DNA from: Clostridia bacterium | GTDB lineage: Bacteria > Bacillota > Clostridia > Oscillospirales > UBA644 | Assembly (NCBI GenBank): GCA_017424085.1 | Contig: JAFPBP010000184.1 | Span: 1-5,893, forward strand | Reading direction: 5' to 3' | DNA: 5,893 nt | In this document: positions 3,500-5,893 of the stretch, in pieces | How positions within the stretch are numbered: the stretch's first letter is position 1 | Layout of the letters: each line of letters opens with the position of its first letter | Notes under the pieces: model-generated | Seen by the model: only the letters and a program-made list of their open reading frames with translations | Databases searched by the model: none | What the model was told of the DNA's origin: nothing | Made by a program: the position numbers and the translations under genes

Positions 3500-5893
3500 T
3501 TATAAGTTTTCGTTTTTCATGGCGTCGATGGGGTTCTCTTTTTTGATCTTCCGCAGGGCGTACATCATGGTCACGAACACCACCGCAAATACGCTCAGCA
3601 CCGCAATTCCGATGGCGGAAAGGGGCAGTCTGAATTGGGTGTCGAACCCTTGGTCCACCGAAAGATAGATCAGATACGTGACCCCGACCGACACGGGCAA
3701 GCCCCAAAGCAATGCCCGCGATCCGTACAAAAGGCATTCGTAGATCATCATGCGGTTGAATCCGCCCGCCGTCATGCCCACCGATTTCAGCATGGCAAAC
3801 TCCCGCCGCCGCAGGCTGATGTTGGTGGAGATGGTGTTGAACACGTTCGCCGCGGCGATCAGCGAGATCAGCACGACAAACCCGTACGCAAACACGCGGA
3901 TGATCAGCACCACGTTGCGGACCTCTTCCTCCTCTGCGGCAACGTCGTGGATGGTAGTTTTTCCGAAAATTCCGCAATCGTAAAGAATGGTTTCGAATTC
4001 CTTTGCCGTCTGTGCGTGATCCGAAGACAGGAAATAGTATCGATAGATTTCATTTTTCTCTGTTTTGGGGAAAACCTCGGAAAGCATCGATTCGGGGTAC
4101 AGAAGAACCAGAGATCCCGAAATGAAGAAGGGATGATCATAGACCACCGTTCCGAAGTCCAAAGCAAAGGGGAGATATGCTTCTTCCGCAGGGACGTCCA
4201 CGTATTTTTCCGCATCGTCCTCGGCGAAGTACCGAACGATGCGGTTTCCGTTCTCGTCCGTAAGCTCCTCTCCTACGTAGAATCCGTCCTTCGGCATCGT
4301 TCCGATTCCTTGCACCGTTCCGCTTTTTCCTTCCTTCAGCAGGTTTACGGTCCGATATTTTTCGGTTTCCGTGTTGAATACGGGACGAGCTCCGTCGATT
4401 GCCAACGCGAGAGGACTCTCGGGATTCGTATAGTCCGTCTCGTTCAGCCGATGTTTTTTCAACAGACCTCGGAAGGCTTCGTCGTCTGCAAAAACGACCG
4501 AAATTGAAATTCCCGTATGATCCTCCCATACTTCTCCGTTTTGAGAATAGGGATTGATTTCCGCTGCTTCTCGATAGGCTTCCGTGAGCAGGCTTGTGGG
4601 GACCCCGCAATAGCGGACATAGGTTCGTTCGTATGCGCCGTCCTGAACTCCGTTTGCGCTCTTCAGTGCGGTCAAAACCTCGTTTGGATCTGCATTTTCC
4701 CACGTCCCGTCGTGAAAGTAAAGATAGAGATCGTATTCGCTGCGATTCAAAACCCCGCCTGCGGATGAGGTCAGATAGCCGGTAAACGATGCCGTGGAAA
4801 CGAACAAAACGATGCTCATAAACAAGCTCAACACCGTTGCCCGATATTTTTTACGGTTTCGTTTGTAGTGCTTTGCCGCCAAAACGCCCGAAAGCCCCAA
4901 CAAGCGGTAGGTCAGCTTTGACGTCTTAACATCCTTGCCCCTTGTTGTAATATCTTTCGTTTGACGAATTGCCTCTACCGCAGAGACCTTTGTTGCCCGA
5001 CGGGACGGAATCCAGGCAGAGATCAAAACTGTAATCAGCGCAACGGCAATTGCGATTACTACGGAAATGGGGGAGACCGAGACCCTCAGCGGAATCGGAA
5101 CCTCAGCAAGAGATTCAAACCGATGCCCGATGATCTGAAGTGTTACTCCGATTCCTCCAATGCCCGATAGGATCCCCAACGGAATCCCCACCGAACTGAC
5201 TGCCAACGCTTCAAACAGAACAGCGCGACGCAGCTGCTTTTTGGTTGCCCCGATTGAGGACAGAAGCCCGAATTGCTTCGTCCGCTCCGATACCGAAATG
5301 GAAAATGCGTTATAGATCAGCGATACCGATCCAAACATGATCAATGCAATGACGATGGCTGCGAGGCTGTATAAAACCGAATGAAATCCGCTGTATTGAG
5401 AGATCCCCGAAAAGGTCAGTAGATCGGTGTGGATCGATCCTGCGAACCCACATCCCTTCGTGAAGGAATAGACTTCGTCCGGATGTTTCATTTTATAATA
5501 GATGTCGAATCGCTCCCCCGTTTCATCGGGGAGGGTCAGGGCTGTGTAGCCGGGTGCGGAGTGCCATTCAAAATTCGGGCGTTCGTAAAATCCAACCACC
5601 GTGAAGGTCTGTTGCCTCTCCGCTTGGAAGGTTTCCCCTTCCTCGTCTTCGTCTCCTTTGATGAAGGGGTTGTTTTGTCCGAGGGGGACCCCGTCGATCA
5701 TTCGCTTTCCAAGAGTCAGCGTTACGACGTCTCCGATCTTATATTTTACGCCCCCGTTGGAGAAGAGATGCAGGGGTAATAGAATTTCATCCTGCCGTTG
5801 CGGGTAGCGCCCCTGGGTGATATGCACAGGCATGGTCTTCGCAAACTCCTCGTTTGCGCCCAGCAAATACAAATAAGGCTTGTATTCGTTGAC
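3500..5893 (-). CDS. ABC transporter permease with two FtsX/MacB-type domains (N-terminus outside window)
   Basis: The frame is open from the right edge to TAA at 3502-3500, 797 visible residues. The TTG at 5872 is internal, since VNEYKPY precedes it in frame. In order (numbers from the edge): the end of a periplasmic-type MacB core domain; helix about 172-195; the FtsX signature SERTKQFGLLSSIGATKKQL from 202; helices about 227-255 and 275-295; the loop RRATKVSAVEAIR (298-310); helix about 353-375; a second large extracytoplasmic domain (about 376-660); helix 663-687; a second signature RRREFAMLKSVGM (695-707); helices about 715-745 and 759-779; and a tail ending NPIDAMKNENL. With the missing first helix this gives eight helices and two ectodomains, as in Bacillota permeases of the mechanotransmitting MacB type. 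Probably 80-110 residues are missing. A partner ATPase gene is expected upstream (right). The substrate is unknown; lipoprotein, peptide or antibiotic export or sensing is typical. No terminator is visible after the stop. Confidence 0.93.
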   Translation of the reverse strand, partial: VNEYKPYLYLLGANEEFAKTMPVHITQGRYPQRQDEILLPLHLFSNGGVKYKIGDVVTLTLGKRMIDGVPLGQNNPFIKGDEDEEGETFQAERQQTFTVVGFYERPNFEWHSAPGYTALTLPDETGERFDIYYKMKHPDEVYSFTKGCGFAGSIHTDLLTFSGISQYSGFHSVLYSLAAIVIALIMFGSVSLIYNAFSISVSERTKQFGLLSSIGATKKQLRRAVLFEALAVSSVGIPLGILSGIGGIGVTLQIIGHRFESLAEVPIPLRVSVSPISVVIAIAVALITVLISAWIPSRRATKVSAVEAIRQTKDITTRGKDVKTSKLTYRLLGLSGVLAAKHYKRNRKKYRATVLSLFMSIVLFVSTASFTGYLTSSAGGVLNRSEYDLYLYFHDGTWENADPNEVLTALKSANGVQDGAYERTYVRYCGVPTSLLTEAYREAAEINPYSQNGEVWEDHTGISISVVFADDEAFRGLLKKHRLNETDYTNPESPLALAIDGARPVFNTETEKYRTVNLLKEGKSGTVQGIGTMPKDGFYVGEELTDENGNRIVRYFAEDDAEKYVDVPAEEAYLPFALDFGTVVYDHPFFISGSLVLLYPESMLSEVFPKTEKNEIYRYYFLSSDHAQTAKEFETILYDCGIFGKTTIHDVAAEEEEVRNVVLIIRVFAYGFVVLISLIAAANVFNTISTNISLRRREFAMLKSVGMTAGGFNRMMIYECLLYGSRALLWGLPVSVGVTYLIYLSVDQGFDTQFRLPLSAIGIAVLSVFAVVFVTMMYALRKIKKENPIDAMKNENL

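Noticed and set aside
3378..3977. A 199-codon minus-strand frame overlapping the end of the ABC permease and the promoter region
   Set aside because: Out-of-frame Arg/His-rich shadow of the permease C-terminus; it also runs through the promoter and repeats.
3635..4507. A 290-codon plus-strand frame opposite the ABC permease
   Set aside because: Antisense shadow with no recognisable domain; the opposite strand carries an intact FtsX-type permease.
5870..5872. TTG at 5872 as the true start of the ABC permease
   Set aside because: The frame stays open to the window edge, no Shine-Dalgarno precedes it, and the N-terminal helix expected for the family is missing, so the gene continues outside the window.

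Overview
The window looks like ordinary chromosome from a moderately GC-rich (roughly mid-50s percent) anaerobic Bacillota, most likely a gut-type Clostridia. The reasons are strong AGGAGG-type Shine-Dalgarno sites, a TTG start behind such a site, a consensus sigma-A-type promoter (TTGACA-N17-TATAGT), and a set of families typical of that group: a DUF4340 protein, a cysteine-containing Gfo/Idh/MocA oxidoreductase, a YwaF/TMEM164-like membrane protein, a DUF1287 protein and a two-FtsX-domain ABC permease. No mobile element, RNA gene or CRISPR array is visible, and the exact taxon cannot be named from the sequence alone.

Layout. Plus strand: the C-terminal part of a DUF4340 protein enters from the left edge and ends at 436. 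After 46 nt comes a complete NAD(P)-dependent oxidoreductase of the Gfo/Idh/MocA family (483-1757), closed by a strong intrinsic terminator (1775-1803). Minus strand, convergent with these: a large ABC transporter permease enters from the right edge (5893 to 3500). It is followed by a 146-nt intergenic region (3354-3499) holding a near-perfect promoter and tandem 11-bp direct repeats, and then by a two-gene operon. That operon encodes a seven-helix YwaF/TMEM164-like membrane protein (3353-2538) and an exported or membrane-anchored DUF1287 (NlpC/P60-like) protein (2507-1806). The two minus-strand genes and the plus-strand oxidoreductase end head-to-head at the shared terminator region.

How the genes may work together. 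The YwaF-like and DUF1287 genes are 30 nt apart in the same reading frame. The Shine-Dalgarno of the second gene lies in a hairpin just after the stop of the first, which suggests translational coupling. Both proteins appear to be cell-envelope proteins with a cysteine/histidine pair. The promoter upstream carries four CTTAC-type half-sites in two 11-bp-spaced pairs ending at the -35 box, which resembles a binding site for an OmpR/PhoB-type response regulator. The ABC permease gene has no visible terminator and may read into this operon. The DUF4340 and ABC permease genes are both cut by the window edges, so their partners (ATPases, other permeases) lie outside.

The window does not show a clear, large, undescribed system. 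The most promising unexplained structure is the promoter/operator region at about 3389-3493 together with the coupled two-gene envelope operon it drives.
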